This document shows, piece after piece, positions 1 through 9,637 of a DNA stretch of 64,000 nt (positions are counted from its first letter, which is position 1; each line of letters starts with the position of its first letter). Below the pieces are notes generated by a model that worked only from the letters and a program-made list of their open reading frames with translations, was not told the DNA's origin and ran no database searches. The stretch comes from Pseudoalteromonas sp. BSi20652 (lineage in GTDB: Bacteria > Pseudomonadota > Gammaproteobacteria > Enterobacterales > Alteromonadaceae). The DNA is taken from positions 62,001-126,000 of the forward strand of contig NZ_BADT01000170.1 in the NCBI RefSeq assembly GCF_000239855.1, given 5' to 3'. The position numbers and the translations under genes are program-made.

Positions 1-3000
1 AAACGTTTATCTCCCAGTGAAGGCTTATCGCAAAGCTACGTCAATACAATGCTTATCGATACTAACGGTTACCTTTGGCTTTCTACTGAGGCTGGGCTTA
101 ATCGTTATGATGGCTATCAAGTTATTCCAATAAATGGCCCAAATGGTGAGTTAGAAGAAGCAATCATAGATCGTATTTACCAAGACCCTCAAGGGCAAAT
201 TTGGATAGCCTCTTTACTTGCAGGCCTATTTAGATACGACCCCGTAACAGATTCATATCAGCAATTCCTAGAAAAACCTACCAGTGAAGAAGAAATTATT
301 AATCAGTCTGTTTTTAGTATGGTAGCCGTTGATAAAAAAACACTTTGGATTGGACGAGGTCGTGATTTTGCAAAGCTTGATATAGCAACCGGAAAAATAA
401 CAACTATTTTTGAGCTTCCCGCTAAATATAAAAATACCCTGGTGAGAAAGCTGTTTGCTTACAACGGTTATATATTTATAGGTACAAGCCATGGCGCATA
501 CGTATTTGATATTGCCACAGAGCAAGTGAGACCCTTACAGCACTTAAAAGGTGAAGCTGAGCATATTTACCAAAATAATGTTAAGTCGTTCGCATTGGGT
601 GAAAATAAACAACTATTAGTAGGCGCGGTACAAGGTTTATACGAAGTTGATATTAGCCACTTATCAAAAATGTTTGAACGCCCAGATTTGCCTTTTGAAA
701 GTAAGGTAATACTCAGTGATTTAAATGTATGGAGCATAGTAAACGAACACGGAAAAATAGATTTAGCTACCGATAAAGGCTTGTTTAAATTTGATTTAAA
801 CACCGGGGAGATGATTAAAAATACTCGAATAGCCCAAAGTAAGTACACACTTGCCGATACCAGTATTATAGATATGGCCAAAGATAAGTCAGGTGGTACA
901 TGGGTCGCAACTAAAACTGATGGGGCGTTTTATCTATCAAATGATAATCATCACTTTAGTAATGTTGATGGCAGTAAGCTCGGTGGGGAAGGGTTATCGC
1001 ATCACTCTGTTTGGGGGATTACAGAGTATAAAGATAAACTATGGCTAGCAACGCACAACGGGTTAACTGAGGTTGATTTAAAAGCAAATACAGGCACTCC
1101 TTATCTAAAAAATTATAAAGTAGATTTACTCACTACAGAATTTACTATCTACGAAATAATGCCTTACAAAGATAAACTATGGCTTTATAGTAATCGCGGG
1201 TTATTTATTTTTGATCCCGTTACACATCAAGTCAGTGAGCCTAAGGCAAAAAATCCAGCTAACCAAGATCAAATAACAGGCTGGGTACATGGCGTGACTT
1301 TAATGCCTAATGGTGACTTGTATTATGTTCACTCTGATCATGGTGTTTTTGTTTACAATGTAGATACACAAATAGTGTCTCGATTAGGTGGAGAAATGGC
1401 ACAGTTTGAGCCCTTTCTAGCGCACGGGTTTTTACCGGCATTAAGCGATAAGCCAGACTCGCCACTATTTTTTAATGCTGGAATTTTATATCAAGTAAAC
1501 CCAAGTGATTTAGCACTTAAAATGATTTACAAAGTGCCAAAGCAGCACGAAAACGTAGCCATTAGCGTGCTTTCTTATTTAATCGATAATAACAATATAT
1601 TGTGGATATCACTTTCTAATTTTGGCTTGATAGGTCTTGACGCATCTACCTATCAATTAGTTCATACAATTGATCTAGAGAAAAACAAATTAGGCACACT
1701 GCTCTACGATATGGTGCTAGATGATGATGGCATGATCTGGATGAGTAGCCATAAAGGCATTTGGCGATTAAATCCAGAAACACTTCATTTTCAGCAATTT
1801 TCTACATCAGAAGGATTACTTTCAGCTGAGTTTAATAGTAACGCTATGGCACAGCTTAAAGATGGCCATATCGCGTATGGCAGCTTAAAGGGATTCACTT
1901 ATTTTCATCCAATGGAAAACCAAAACTATCAGTCGCTTATTGATGATGTAAATATTACGCGGGTTGATTTAATGTCACGAGATTTATCGCTTGATTTAAA
2001 ACAACCACTTAATGAAGTTGTACTAAATCATGATGATATAGGTCTTGAAGTTGCCTTTTCGGCAATGGCATTTAGTAATCAAGAACGTATTATTTATGAA
2101 TACCAACTCGATAACGGGCAAAAAAGTTATACCCGAAACAACAACCGTGTACTGTTTCCAAAATTGAATCCAGGTAATTACCAGTTAAAAGTCTGGGCTA
2201 AAGACCCTTTTACCGGTGAATATACGTCGCCAGCAACGTTAAAAATAAAAGTAAAGTATCCGCTTTGGCGTGCACCTTATTTTATGGTGCTCTACGCTAT
2301 GCTGTTTATTGGTTTTGTTGCTATGTGGGTTATGCGCCGCAATAAAATCCAGCGTATTTTATTGGCAGCAAATAAAGAAAGTAAAGAAAGCGAAGCGCGT
2401 TTAAAGCTAGCTCTTGAAGGCAGTGAATCGGGTGTTTGGGATTGGGAATCGAGTAATCCAAGTATTTACCAACCTCGTCTGGCGAGTGAGTTAGGGTACG
2501 AAAATGAAACCGTAAGCCTTGATGAGTACTTATCTAAAATTCACCCGCAAGATAAACAGTTATTTCGCTTAGAGTGGCTTGAGGTTTTATCTACTGATAA
2601 AGGTTACTTTAATTGTACATATCGTTTACGCCACGCTAAAGGTTATTGGCGCTGGTATAAGGATTTTGGCAAGGTAGTTGAATGGGATGATAAAACACCA
2701 CAAAAAGTAGCCGGTACATATACCAATATGACCCGTGAAATGGTGTTTGAAGAACACGCTTTACTATTTACTGCAGCGTTTGAGCAAACACGTGACTGGG
2801 TGTTCATACTCGATAAAAATTTAAATGTCCGCGCGTCAAATAAATCACTACAGACTGCGTTTAATTTTTCGGCTGAGTCATTATCTAGTCGCTCTTTAAA
2901 TTTAGGTATTTCGCGCAGTAGCTTATTTGACTATTTACGTATCATGAAAAAACTATCGGTAGAAGAGCACTTCTCTTGTGAAGATATAGTCATACTTGCT

Positions 3001-4428
3001 AATGGAGAGTCGCGCCATGTATTAGTAAAGATAAGTGCCGTGGCTGATAACAATCAGTGCTTAAATAGTTATGTGATTATTTTAACTGATATTAGCGCTC
3101 AAAAAGCAGCCGAAAATGAGCTTCACTTACTTGCTAATTACGATGTATTGACGGGTTTGCCTAATCGCACATTATTTAATGACCGTGTTGAGCATGCATT
3201 AGAGCAAGCCAAACACCATCAATGTAAAGTAGCGCTACTGCATATAAATATTAAGCGCTTTAAATACTTTAACGATTCGTTGGGGCATGAAGCGGCTGAT
3301 GAATTAATTATTAAGGTAGCTAAACGGTTAAAACTTACTTTGCGTCCATCAGATAGTGTTGCGCGTTTTGGTGGGGATGAGTTTGTTGTACTCGTTGAAG
3401 ATATTCATCAAGTTGAAGAGGTATTATTAATATGCGCAAAGCTCATGGATTGTGTAAATCAAAATATAAGCATTAACGAGCAAGTTGTTAATATAAATTT
3501 AAGTATTGGTGTCGCTATTTCGCCCGATGATGCACTACAAGGTGACAGCCTATTAAAAGCCGCTAATATTGCGCTGTATCACGCCAAAGATTCACTTGAA
3601 GGGAGTTATCAATTTTATAAACAAGAAATGAATCAGCATGTGCAAAAGGCTCTGCATTTAGAGTCACAGTTAACTAAAGCGTATCAAGAGCATGAGTTTT
3701 GTAATTATTATCAGCCTATTATAAATGCGCAAACTTATAAAACAGAAGGGTTTGAGGTGTTGCTGCGTTGGCCCGAAAACAAATTAGTAGAAACTCAAGA
3801 GTTCTCTTTAGCGGCAGAGGGTATTGGTTTAATTACAAAAATAATGTTGCAGACTCTTGCACGCGCATTAGGTGAGTTGAAAAATTGGCGCAAAGCTTCG
3901 CCTGAATTATATTTATCTATAAATTTATCTGCACTTGATTTTGAGTTTGAAGAACTCGTTCCTGAGATCAAGCGAGCGTTAAATTCAGCAGATATACCTT
4001 CGGAGGCTATTGTGTTTGAAATTACAGAATCAATATTAATTCGTGATTCAAAACACGCTTTAAAAAGTATGAAAATGCTTAAAAAGCTTGGATGTAGATT
4101 ATACATGGATGACTTTGGTACAGGTTATGCCTCGCTCACCTACTTAAAGCGCTTCCCGATTGATGTAATAAAAATAGACCGTAGCTTTGTGCAAGATATT
4201 GGCGTGGATTCTGACGATGAAGCCATTATTCGATCCACACTTGCGTTGGCGCATAGTTTAGGAAAAGAATGTGTTGCTGAAGGCGTTGAAAACTTGTATC
4301 AACTTACCTTTTTGAAGGCGCTTGGTTGCATGCATTTTCAGGGGTATTTATTTAGCCGTCCAGTTTCTAGGGAAGAAGTACTGCCGCTGATTACACGTAA
4401 CTGGGATGACATATTCAAAAAAAGTTAA
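1..4428 (+). CDS. Reg_prop/PAS/GGDEF-EAL sensor protein, 5' end outside window
   Basis: The reading frame is open from base 1, and the first residues (GLSQSYVNTM, then YLWLSTEAGLNRYD) are a typical first repeat of a two-component-regulator propeller, so the gene starts upstream; the ATG at 49 is internal. In window residue numbers: periplasmic beta-propeller repeats (W-I/L-S/A-T motifs) to about 640, Y_Y_Y domain about 650-750, one membrane segment about 757-778, PAS about 800-915, PAS about 920-1035, GGDEF about 1044-1200, EAL about 1214-1464. The GGDEF signature is intact (1124-1128), but the metal-binding Asp is Asn1083 and the second Asp is Lys1085, so cyclase activity is doubtful. The EAL domain has EVL, the EITES glutamate and DDFGTG. 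Inference: a membrane sensor acting mainly as a c-di-GMP phosphodiesterase, with GGDEF as a possible GTP-binding regulatory domain. The ligand is unknown. Confidence 0.9.
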   Translation, partial: KRLSPSEGLSQSYVNTMLIDTNGYLWLSTEAGLNRYDGYQVIPINGPNGELEEAIIDRIYQDPQGQIWIASLLAGLFRYDPVTDSYQQFLEKPTSEEEIINQSVFSMVAVDKKTLWIGRGRDFAKLDIATGKITTIFELPAKYKNTLVRKLFAYNGYIFIGTSHGAYVFDIATEQVRPLQHLKGEAEHIYQNNVKSFALGENKQLLVGAVQGLYEVDISHLSKMFERPDLPFESKVILSDLNVWSIVNEHGKIDLATDKGLFKFDLNTGEMIKNTRIAQSKYTLADTSIIDMAKDKSGGTWVATKTDGAFYLSNDNHHFSNVDGSKLGGEGLSHHSVWGITEYKDKLWLATHNGLTEVDLKANTGTPYLKNYKVDLLTTEFTIYEIMPYKDKLWLYSNRGLFIFDPVTHQVSEPKAKNPANQDQITGWVHGVTLMPNGDLYYVHSDHGVFVYNVDTQIVSRLGGEMAQFEPFLAHGFLPALSDKPDSPLFFNAGILYQVNPSDLALKMIYKVPKQHENVAISVLSYLIDNNNILWISLSNFGLIGLDASTYQLVHTIDLEKNKLGTLLYDMVLDDDGMIWMSSHKGIWRLNPETLHFQQFSTSEGLLSAEFNSNAMAQLKDGHIAYGSLKGFTYFHPMENQNYQSLIDDVNITRVDLMSRDLSLDLKQPLNEVVLNHDDIGLEVAFSAMAFSNQERIIYEYQLDNGQKSYTRNNNRVLFPKLNPGNYQLKVWAKDPFTGEYTSPATLKIKVKYPLWRAPYFMVLYAMLFIGFVAMWVMRRNKIQRILLAANKESKESEARLKLALEGSESGVWDWESSNPSIYQPRLASELGYENETVSLDEYLSKIHPQDKQLFRLEWLEVLSTDKGYFNCTYRLRHAKGYWRWYKDFGKVVEWDDKTPQKVAGTYTNMTREMVFEEHALLFTAAFEQTRDWVFILDKNLNVRASNKSLQTAFNFSAESLSSRSLNLGISRSSLFDYLRIMKKLSVEEHFSCEDIVILANGESRHVLVKISAVADNNQCLNSYVIILTDISAQKAAENELHLLANYDVLTGLPNRTLFNDRVEHALEQAKHHQCKVALLHINIKRFKYFNDSLGHEAADELIIKVAKRLKLTLRPSDSVARFGGDEFVVLVEDIHQVEEVLLICAKLMDCVNQNISINEQVVNINLSIGVAISPDDALQGDSLLKAANIALYHAKDSLEGSYQFYKQEMNQHVQKALHLESQLTKAYQEHEFCNYYQPIINAQTYKTEGFEVLLRWPENKLVETQEFSLAAEGIGLITKIMLQTLARALGELKNWRKASPELYLSINLSALDFEFEELVPEIKRALNSADIPSEAIVFEITESILIRDSKHALKSMKMLKKLGCRLYMDDFGTGYASLTYLKRFPIDVIKIDRSFVQDIGVDSDDEAIIRSTLALAHSLGKECVAEGVENLYQLTFLKALGCMHFQGYLFSRPVSREEVLPLITRNWDDIFKKS

Positions 4429-4450
4429 ACATGTGCTGCCCCTGGGGTTT

Positions 4451-5419
4451 CTAGGGGCGCTTTCCACAGTTACGACAAAATAATTTGCTATTGTGCTCAT
4501 TTAACTGAGTTTTTATTGCCTTGTTAGCCTCTAGTTTATTTAGGCCTAATTTACAGCGTAACTCTTCCAAATGGCTGCGTTGCGCTTTATTAAGTGAACC
4601 GTCGTTAAGTGTGTCACCATGAATTTGTTCATGTACAGCGTCCTCAAAAAGTTGACGACGTTTTCTTACTTGCTCTGAAAAGCTTGATGCTAATAAACCT
4701 GTTGGTATTGCTATCATGCCCATACTGAGTAGCGTTATAACTCCCCCAAAAAATTTACCAAGTGGTGTTATTGGCACTACATCACCATAGCCTACCGTAG
4801 TGAGTGTTGCCATTGCCCACCACATAGCGGCAGGAATAGACCCGAACTTATCTGGTTGTACGTCGTGCTCAATTAAATAAATGCCGCAAGAAGCTAAAAT
4901 AAGAACAACTGCCATAATAAAAAAAGCAGCAAAGAGCGAGCTACCTTCACTTACAAAAGCACGCGAAAGTAACTGCATAGCACGTGAATAACGAGTAAGT
5001 TTAAAGACTCTTAAGAGCCTAAGTACGCGTAAAAAACGCAAATCTAGTGGCACTATAAACATTAACAAACTTGGTAATATGGCAATTAAATCAATGACTG
5101 CTAGTGGGGAAAAAAGATATTTGAGTCGGCGCTTTGTATTTGAACCTTCAATAGCCACATACTTTGCTTTATCAACGCACGACCAAACTCTTACTAAATA
5201 TTCAATTCCAAAAACAGCCACTGAGACTATCTCTAAAATTAAAAAAGCATCGAAGTATTGCTGAGCTACGCTTGGAATCGATTCAATAATAATAGCAACT
5301 ACATTAATCATAATTAAAGTGATCAATGCTATATCGAGTAAATGACCAGCATGATGATAATTTCCAGTGCCTTCAAACAGGCAAGCTACTTTTTGTCTTG
5401 GGGTAAGTGTGTTTTTCAT
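4451..5419 (-). CDS. voltage-gated potassium channel (ion transporter family)
   Basis: A 322-residue six-helix cation channel. The S4-like segment around residues 128-147 has arginines at regular spacing (RFLRVLRLLRVFKLTRYSRA). The pore loop carries the K+ filter TTVGYGD near residues 207-213, followed by a final membrane helix and a soluble tail. The C-terminus ends with a CRNCGKRP segment whose two cysteines resemble a small metal-binding knuckle. Its start codon overlaps the stop codon of the upstream acetyltransferase gene by one base (TAATG), so the two are probably co-transcribed and translationally coupled. K+ selectivity follows from the filter sequence; gating and physiological role are not visible. 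It converges with the sensor gene, with only 22 bases between stops. Confidence 0.9.
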   Translation of the reverse strand: MKNTLTPRQKVACLFEGTGNYHHAGHLLDIALITLIMINVVAIIIESIPSVAQQYFDAFLILEIVSVAVFGIEYLVRVWSCVDKAKYVAIEGSNTKRRLKYLFSPLAVIDLIAILPSLLMFIVPLDLRFLRVLRLLRVFKLTRYSRAMQLLSRAFVSEGSSLFAAFFIMAVVLILASCGIYLIEHDVQPDKFGSIPAAMWWAMATLTTVGYGDVVPITPLGKFFGGVITLLSMGMIAIPTGLLASSFSEQVRKRRQLFEDAVHEQIHGDTLNDGSLNKAQRSHLEELRCKLGLNKLEANKAIKTQLNEHNSKLFCRNCGKRP

Positions 5420-8088
5420 TATTTAAGTGAAAGTACCATGTTAATACTACCTTCTTCAAAATCGCGACTGATTTTAAAGCCGAGTTTACGTGCAAGCTCA
5501 ATCATGCCGGTATTTTCTGGCAATGTAATGCCTTCAATTGATTCGACGCCTTGTCGTTTACAGTGATTAATTGCGGCACTCATGAGTATTCGACCTAAGC
5601 CTAAACCTTGACAGTCTGAGCGAACGACAATGGCAAATTCAGCATGTAAGTTATCGGGATCCATAATGACCCGAGAAACACCGAGTGTGCGCGTTTTACC
5701 TTCAAATCGTTGGCAAACGATAAACGCCATTTCTCGGTCGTAATCAATTTGCGTCATTTTTGCGAGTTGGTCGTGGTTAAACTGGGGTAGCTCACCAAAA
5801 AAGCGTTTATATCTGTCTTCTTTATTAAGTGACTCGTCAAATGCTTTATGAGCTTGTTCATCTTCTGGCTTTATTGGTCTGAGCGTAGCCTGGGTGTTAT
5901 TTTTAAGTGTTACCACTTCAACAAGTTCAATAGGGTAGGGACGAATAGATAAGCGCTTACGATTGCTCTTAGCTTGATAGCGGTTAAGTGTCATGGTGGC
6001 ATCGAGCACTAAAAACTGCCCATTGCTGGCAAGTATAGGATTGAGCTCCATTGAGCTGATATCGGGTTGATCAATTACTAACTGAGAAATACGCGTTAGC
6101 AGTGCACATAAACGATATTTATCAACCTTTTCGGGGAGTATACGCTCCTTTAATACGCCTTTGTCGTGCGCTGCGGCAATTAAATATTTTGCTAAGTTCA
6201 TATTCAGTGGCGGTAAGGCAACTGCAGCCTGCGCATACTCAAGCCCTGTTCCTGCTTCACCTAATAATATAACTGGGCCAAAATTAGGCTCTGTTTTAAT
6301 CGCAATTCGCAGCTCGTTTGCCCCTGCTCGTGGCGCCATTTTTTGTAATGAAAACCCTTCAATAACAGCATCCGGATACGTGTTTTTAATACGTATGAGC
6401 ATTGCAAAAGCAGTTTGTTCTACTTCGTTGGCATCATTTAAATTGAGCACAACACCACCTACCTCAGATTTAGAGGCAATACTTGGGCTAATCAATTTTA
6501 AGGCGACAGGAAAACCAAGCTCTATGGCTTGCTCCTTAGCTTCTGTTGGGGTGTAAGCAACCTCGGTTTTTATGCATTTAATACCATAATGGTTTAATAT
6601 TTGGCTTGCTTGATGAGTCGGTAAATAGCTGTGTTGATCATCTAAAAACTCATTAATAAGGGCTTTAGCTGCTTCTTTATTTATTTTAGCGTCATCAGTA
6701 TTTGACTCAGGTGTTTGCGTTAAATGTTTTTGGTTACGACGATAAGTGACTAAATGCATAAATGCACCAACAGCACCTTCTGGCGTGCGATAAGTGGGTA
6801 TCGCGTTATTGGAACATACTTTTCTTGCAGCGTATGATGCATCTTCACCCATAAAGTTAGTGATTACATAGGGGCGCGCCATTTTAGGAAGCGTTTTGAG
6901 TGTTTGAACAATAATATCGCCATAATCTTCACTTGGTGCAAGTGCAGAAGGGGTATGAATTATGAGTAAATTTTTAACTTCTTTTGCGTGCAGTAAAATT
7001 TCTAATGCTTGCTTATAACGTGCCGGTGCTGAGTCGCCAAAAATATCCACAGGGTTTGAAGTGGTTTCTGATTGTGGAATCACTTTATTAAGTGCATCGC
7101 GAGTTTCAATACTCAATTCGGCTAATTTACCTGAACTTTGAATAAGCTCATCAACGGCCATAACACCCGGCCCGCCACCATTAGTTAAAATTGTTAATTG
7201 CTCTACTTTTAATAATTTTGGATGCATGGCGAGTGTTTGTGTCGCTGCAAATAGCTCTCGTAAATCATTTACACGTAGCATACCCGCTCGTTGAAATAAC
7301 GCATCGTAAACCGCATCAGAGCTTTGCTTTCCGCCGGTGTGAATTTCGGCTGCAAGTGCACCTGCAGTTGTTTTACCTGTTTTAATCGCTATTACAGGTT
7401 TGCTAAAAGCTGCAGCTCTTGCTGCTGATATAAAGCCCCGAATATCTTCAATGTTATCAATGTAGAGTAAAATCGCTTTGGTTTTAGCATCACGACCCAA
7501 AAAGTCGAGTAGTTCATTAAAGTTTATATCAAGGCAATCACCTACCGATACAAAATATGAAAAGCCAATTTCTTTGTTTTTAGCCCAATCTAAAATAGTT
7601 GAGCATACTGCTGCAGATTGCGATACAAATGCAATTTTACCTGGGCTTGCCACGGTATGTGAAAAGCTCGCATTTAAACCAATATGGGGAATTAACAAAC
7701 CTAAACAGTTAGGACCAAGTAGAGTTACCTGATGAGCGTGTGCACAGCTTTTTAATGTTTTCTTTTGATCGGATGAAAGCCCATCAGCAATAACAATTGC
7801 ACTTTTACAACCTAGTTCACCAAGCTGCTCAATAATATCAATTAAGGTGTTTTTGTTAGTACAAATAACAGCAAGGTCGGGTACTTTTGGTAAGTCAGCA
7901 ATAGAGGGGTAAGCAAGTACGCCATGTACTGCGCTATGGCTTGGAGTAACGGGCATTATTGGCCCTTTAAAGCCGCCTTGAAGTAGGTTGCGCATAACCA
8001 CAAAACCAGCACGAGTAGATACGTTAGAGGCACCAATAACGGCCACTGAGCTTGGGTTAAAAAACTGGGTAATGCGCTTAAGGCTCAT
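5419..8088 (-). CDS. pat: Pat-type bifunctional acyl-CoA synthetase-like / GNAT protein lysine acetyltransferase
   Basis: The 889 residues match the usual length of Pat/YfiQ (PatZ). Order: CoA-binding Rossmann domain (VAVIGASN near residue 13), succinyl-CoA-ligase-like domain with an IHTGG segment (His250), ATP-grasp domain about 475-690, and a GNAT domain about 720-885 containing the acetyl-CoA loop CQGLGLGRILM. Family knowledge: Pat acetylates acetyl-CoA synthetase and other proteins on lysine, damping acetate activation; the synthetase-like part senses acetyl-CoA. The start is supported by an AGGA about 7 bases upstream of the ATG. It is the first gene of a two-gene operon with the K+ channel. 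Confident for family, moderate for exact substrates. Confidence 0.9.
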   Translation of the reverse strand: MSLKRITQFFNPSSVAVIGASNVSTRAGFVVMRNLLQGGFKGPIMPVTPSHSAVHGVLAYPSIADLPKVPDLAVICTNKNTLIDIIEQLGELGCKSAIVIADGLSSDQKKTLKSCAHAHQVTLLGPNCLGLLIPHIGLNASFSHTVASPGKIAFVSQSAAVCSTILDWAKNKEIGFSYFVSVGDCLDINFNELLDFLGRDAKTKAILLYIDNIEDIRGFISAARAAAFSKPVIAIKTGKTTAGALAAEIHTGGKQSSDAVYDALFQRAGMLRVNDLRELFAATQTLAMHPKLLKVEQLTILTNGGGPGVMAVDELIQSSGKLAELSIETRDALNKVIPQSETTSNPVDIFGDSAPARYKQALEILLHAKEVKNLLIIHTPSALAPSEDYGDIIVQTLKTLPKMARPYVITNFMGEDASYAARKVCSNNAIPTYRTPEGAVGAFMHLVTYRRNQKHLTQTPESNTDDAKINKEAAKALINEFLDDQHSYLPTHQASQILNHYGIKCIKTEVAYTPTEAKEQAIELGFPVALKLISPSIASKSEVGGVVLNLNDANEVEQTAFAMLIRIKNTYPDAVIEGFSLQKMAPRAGANELRIAIKTEPNFGPVILLGEAGTGLEYAQAAVALPPLNMNLAKYLIAAAHDKGVLKERILPEKVDKYRLCALLTRISQLVIDQPDISSMELNPILASNGQFLVLDATMTLNRYQAKSNRKRLSIRPYPIELVEVVTLKNNTQATLRPIKPEDEQAHKAFDESLNKEDRYKRFFGELPQFNHDQLAKMTQIDYDREMAFIVCQRFEGKTRTLGVSRVIMDPDNLHAEFAIVVRSDCQGLGLGRILMSAAINHCKRQGVESIEGITLPENTGMIELARKLGFKISRDFEEGSINMVLSLK

Positions 8089-8202
8089 GGTTTTTCCTAG
8101 GCTGATTAAATTTTGCGTTATTTATAGTCTCAATGTACCCTGTTTACTGTGTTATTTCGAGCGTCTCGATGCTTATTATTGATATCAATCAAGGAGATTA
8201 CT

Positions 8203-8919
8203 GTGAATAAAACCCCCGGTTTTTACATTGTTATAGCGGCTATTTGTTTAAGTATAGGCTTAATTAGCTTAGGGTTTATTTTAAAAAGTACCGCTCTCAG
8301 TGTAAAAGGGATGGAACGTACTGTGCAGGTTAAGGGATTGGCCGAGCGAGAAGTAATAGCCGATACGGTAATTTGGCCTCTGCAATTTAGTGATGCCGAC
8401 AATAACCTTGAAAAATTAGTCAGCCGAGTTGAGAAAAAAAATGATGCGGTAACTGCTTTTTTAAAACTCCATGGTTTTGATGACGATGAAATAACAATAG
8501 GCAGCCAGTCAGTTATTGATAAGCAAGCACGTGAATACAGTAATGAAAATCAGCAATTTAGATACATAGTGCGCTCAAATATTATTGTTTATTCTGATGC
8601 GCCAGATAAAGTGCAAAACGCGCTGAGTAAAGTAAGCCAGCTTGCTAAACAAGATATCGCAATAGTGCAGGACAGCTACGAAACAAAAGTTGAATACATT
8701 TTTACAGGCCTCAATGATGTAAAGCCTGCGATGGTGCAAGAAGCAACTGAAAAGGCGCGTGAAGTTGCTAATAAATTTGCTAAAGACTCTAATTCAAAAT
8801 TAGGCAAAATAAAAACAGCTCGCCAAGGGCAATTTAGTATCAGTAATCGAGATTCAAACACACCGCAAATAAAAAACATAAGAGTGGTGACTAGTGTTGA
8901 ATATTATTTAAATGACTAG
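8203..8919 (+). CDS. SIMPL (DUF541/YggE-like) domain protein, membrane anchored
   Basis: A GTG start at 8203 is chosen because AAGGAG lies 6 bases upstream (8191-8196); the same frame is open further upstream but has no ribosome site. The product has 238 residues, an N-terminal membrane anchor (about 8-30) and a SIMPL domain (about 38-235) with the family pattern GLAEREV...DTVIWPLQF and a C-terminal VTSVEYYL strand. SIMPL proteins such as YggE, BP26 and SIMPL are envelope proteins of poorly defined function, some forming ring oligomers. The stop codon TAG lies inside the CTAG that flanks a MITE immediately downstream, so the insertion landed exactly on the gene's end without changing the protein. 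Confidence 0.85.
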   Translation: MNKTPGFYIVIAAICLSIGLISLGFILKSTALSVKGMERTVQVKGLAEREVIADTVIWPLQFSDADNNLEKLVSRVEKKNDAVTAFLKLHGFDDDEITIGSQSVIDKQAREYSNENQQFRYIVRSNIIVYSDAPDKVQNALSKVSQLAKQDIAIVQDSYETKVEYIFTGLNDVKPAMVQEATEKAREVANKFAKDSNSKLGKIKTARQGQFSISNRDSNTPQIKNIRVVTSVEYYLND

Positions 8920-9181
8920 GGCCTGTTGACCTTTCAGGATTAAAATTTGTTCAATCTAGGGGCGATTTAATCGCGGCGTGAGGTTTGTAACCTAGCGGGC
9001 TAAGTAAAAACCGAGCAACAAAGAGTAAATTGCCCCTAGGCAGAACCCTTCGGGCAGCGTATGTTTGGCATTTGTGCTACGTTATCGCCTATTTATGGGG
9101 AATAACCACACTACATAGGCTCTGCCTTGCCTAAATACCAAACATACTGCTGCAAATTTAACCTCGAAAGATAAACAGGCC
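8920..9181. mobile_element. MITE-like palindromic element with CTAG target duplication
   Basis: This 262-base segment starts GGCCTGTT and ends AACAGGCC (perfect 8-base terminal inverts). The similarity resumes inward after three mismatched bases with CTTTC at the left end and GAAAG at the right. CTAG flanks both ends (8916-8919 and 9182-9185), as expected of a 4-base target duplication. Inside are two further nested inverted pairs: 8956-8972 with 9023-9039 (CTAGGGGC arms), and 9054-9073 with 9133-9153 (TATGTTTGG arms). No coding capacity is seen. I recall similar repeats as common in Pseudoalteromonas and relatives, but could not check copy number. The transposase that moves it is unknown. 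Confidence 0.8.
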
Positions 9182-9193
9182 CTAGGAAATAAT

Positions 9194-9637
9194 ATGTCAG
9201 AGTCTAAATATGGTCAGTTTGTACTGGCGCCCCGTTCGTATTTTTTTACTGCTATAGCGAGCGTAGTGTTTGCGTTTATAGGCTTTAGTTATAATGCATG
9301 GCGAATGGAGGCAAGTGAGGAGAATAACAATACACGTATTGCTAGCTTTCAAATATTACAAGAACTAGCTGAGCTTGAGCTTATTGTATTTGCGGCACAT
9401 TACGATAATAACAAAATAGAGGGTAGCCCCAGAAAAGGCTGGGTTAAAGTTAACTTAATTCACGATTTAAGCTACTTAGCTGTTGATAAAGTACATTTAA
9501 AAACAAAGGACTTACAAAAGGTCTGGCAAAAAAATTGGCCAAATATGGTTGATCACGAAAGTGCTGCGCAATCTATTACACATGCCATTGATGGTGTGCG
9601 TACAGAAGTTGTAAGTGAATTAAAGCGCCTTGATTAA
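9194..9637 (+). CDS. small single-pass membrane protein, function unknown
   Basis: The product has 147 residues with one N-terminal membrane helix (about residues 14-34) preceded by a short cytoplasmic head, then a soluble, acidic-to-neutral domain rich in helix-forming residues. No family is recognised with confidence. The ATG follows AGGA with 6 bases between (9185-9188 to 9194); part of that ribosome site comes from the CTAG duplication at the end of the upstream MITE. It was probably once the second gene of an operon with the SIMPL gene. The last 18 bases overlap the convergent gene on the other strand. Confidence 0.7.
   Translation: MSESKYGQFVLAPRSYFFTAIASVVFAFIGFSYNAWRMEASEENNNTRIASFQILQELAELELIVFAAHYDNNKIEGSPRKGWVKVNLIHDLSYLAVDKVHLKTKDLQKVWQKNWPNMVDHESAAQSITHAIDGVRTEVVSELKRLD

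Noticed and set aside
4433-4456. CCCCT/AGGGG hairpin between the sensor and K+ channel genes
   Set aside because: The stem lacks a T-run on either strand and overlaps the stop codon of the channel gene, so I did not call it a terminator.
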